Source: Candidatus Hydrogenedentota bacterium (GTDB lineage: Bacteria > Hydrogenedentota > Hydrogenedentia > Hydrogenedentales > SLHB01). Taken from it: 5,996 nt of DNA. Under the pieces are notes generated by a model. The model saw only the letters and a program-made list of their open reading frames with translations. It searched no databases and was not told the origin of the DNA. Shown in pieces: positions 5,641 through 5,996 of this stretch. Every line of letters starts with the position of its first letter. The first letter of the stretch is position 1. The translations under genes were made by a program, and so were the position numbers. The stretch spans positions 1 to 5,996 of the forward strand of contig DUZM01000112.1 in assembly GCA_013349485.1 (NCBI GenBank), written 5' to 3'.

Positions 5641-5996
5641 CAGCGGCGCCGTTCTATTGTTCGCACAAAGTCCGCTGCGACGAGCCGGGAGAGCAATGCC
5701 GCGCCAGAATCATTTAGGTGGCTTCTGTCGAAACGCGCTGCGCGTGTAAAAAGTCCCGGCCAGGCAAACGGATCATGGTAATTCCCGAGCATGGTAAGAT
5801 CTAAGGCCACGTCGGCTTCACGCGCACCCAGAGCAATTGGCGCTGCGGAAGGATCGCCGGGCGTGGCAAAATATAGCGGCGCAAAACCCGCCCTTTGGAT
5901 TCGCTTGCTTTGTTGCTGGAGAAGGAAACGCTCCGGCCAACGGATGACGTAACTGTTCGCCCGCGCGTCTTGCTCGATACGCGCTTTGAGGTCGGA
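5640..5996 (-). CDS. SGNH-hydrolase-like protein, copy 2, C-terminal part (5' end outside window)
   Basis: The minus-strand frame is open from the window edge to a TGA at 5642-5640, giving 118 residues. They align without gaps to the last 118 residues of the intact SGNH copy at 4185-5333, about 57 of them identical by hand count. Shared stretches include KRI..AG..PLYF, GxYHDP, LF....R(F/Y)DR.H, and AADFVRT near the end. The FDRSHLNDSG segment keeps the Asp and His of the SGNH C-terminal block. The N-terminal membrane anchor and the GSS block should lie beyond the window. Its own MBOAT partner immediately downstream is reduced to a remnant, so this copy may be an orphan, may share the intact MBOAT downstream, or may itself be decaying upstream of what can be seen. 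The reading frame shown has no lesion. Confidence 0.85.
   Translation of the reverse strand, partial: SDLKARIEQDARANSYVIRWPERFLLQQQSKRIQRAGFAPLYFATPGDPSAAPIALGAREADVALDLTMLGNYHDPFAWPGLFTRAARFDRSHLNDSGAALLSRLVAADFVRTIERRR

Overview
This is a moderately GC-rich bacterial window. The gene set is a PF12831-type FAD oxidoreductase, an amidohydrolase, MntP, and MBOAT/SGNH acyltransferase pairs. That mix is common in environmental lineages such as Planctomycetes/PVC relatives and Candidatus Hydrogenedentes, but nothing here fixes the taxon, so the lineage is only a guess. No RNA gene, CRISPR array or transposase was seen.

Left part (1-2722, all on +): the C-terminal 192 codons of a FAD-dependent oxidoreductase; a 211-base gap with two short perfect inverted repeats and a possible sigma-70-like promoter; a complete metal-dependent amidohydrolase with a strong ribosome binding site; a 141-base gap with several possible RNA stems; and a complete MntP manganese exporter. 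The spacings suggest three separate transcription units rather than one operon.

Right part (2779-5996, all on -, convergent with mntP): read in transcription order this is the 3' end of an SGNH-like gene (copy 2), the first ~27-30 codons of an MBOAT gene (copy 2, truncated), a scrambled junction of roughly 200 bases, a complete SGNH-like gene (copy 1) and a complete MBOAT gene (copy 1). In both copies the SGNH stop and MBOAT start share the same TGATG one-base overlap, and the two SGNH tails are about half identical over 118 gap-free residues. The region is therefore a tandem duplication of a two-gene O-acylation cassette in which the second MBOAT has been almost wholly deleted. The junction also holds a stretch resembling the C-terminal hinge of an AMP-forming acyl ligase, hinting at a lost acyl-activating gene.

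The intact pair probably works like AlgI with AlgJ/AlgX, or DltB with DltD: a membrane O-acyltransferase passes acyl groups across the membrane and an anchored SGNH-fold partner places them on an extracellular polymer. The polymer and the acyl group cannot be read from the sequence.
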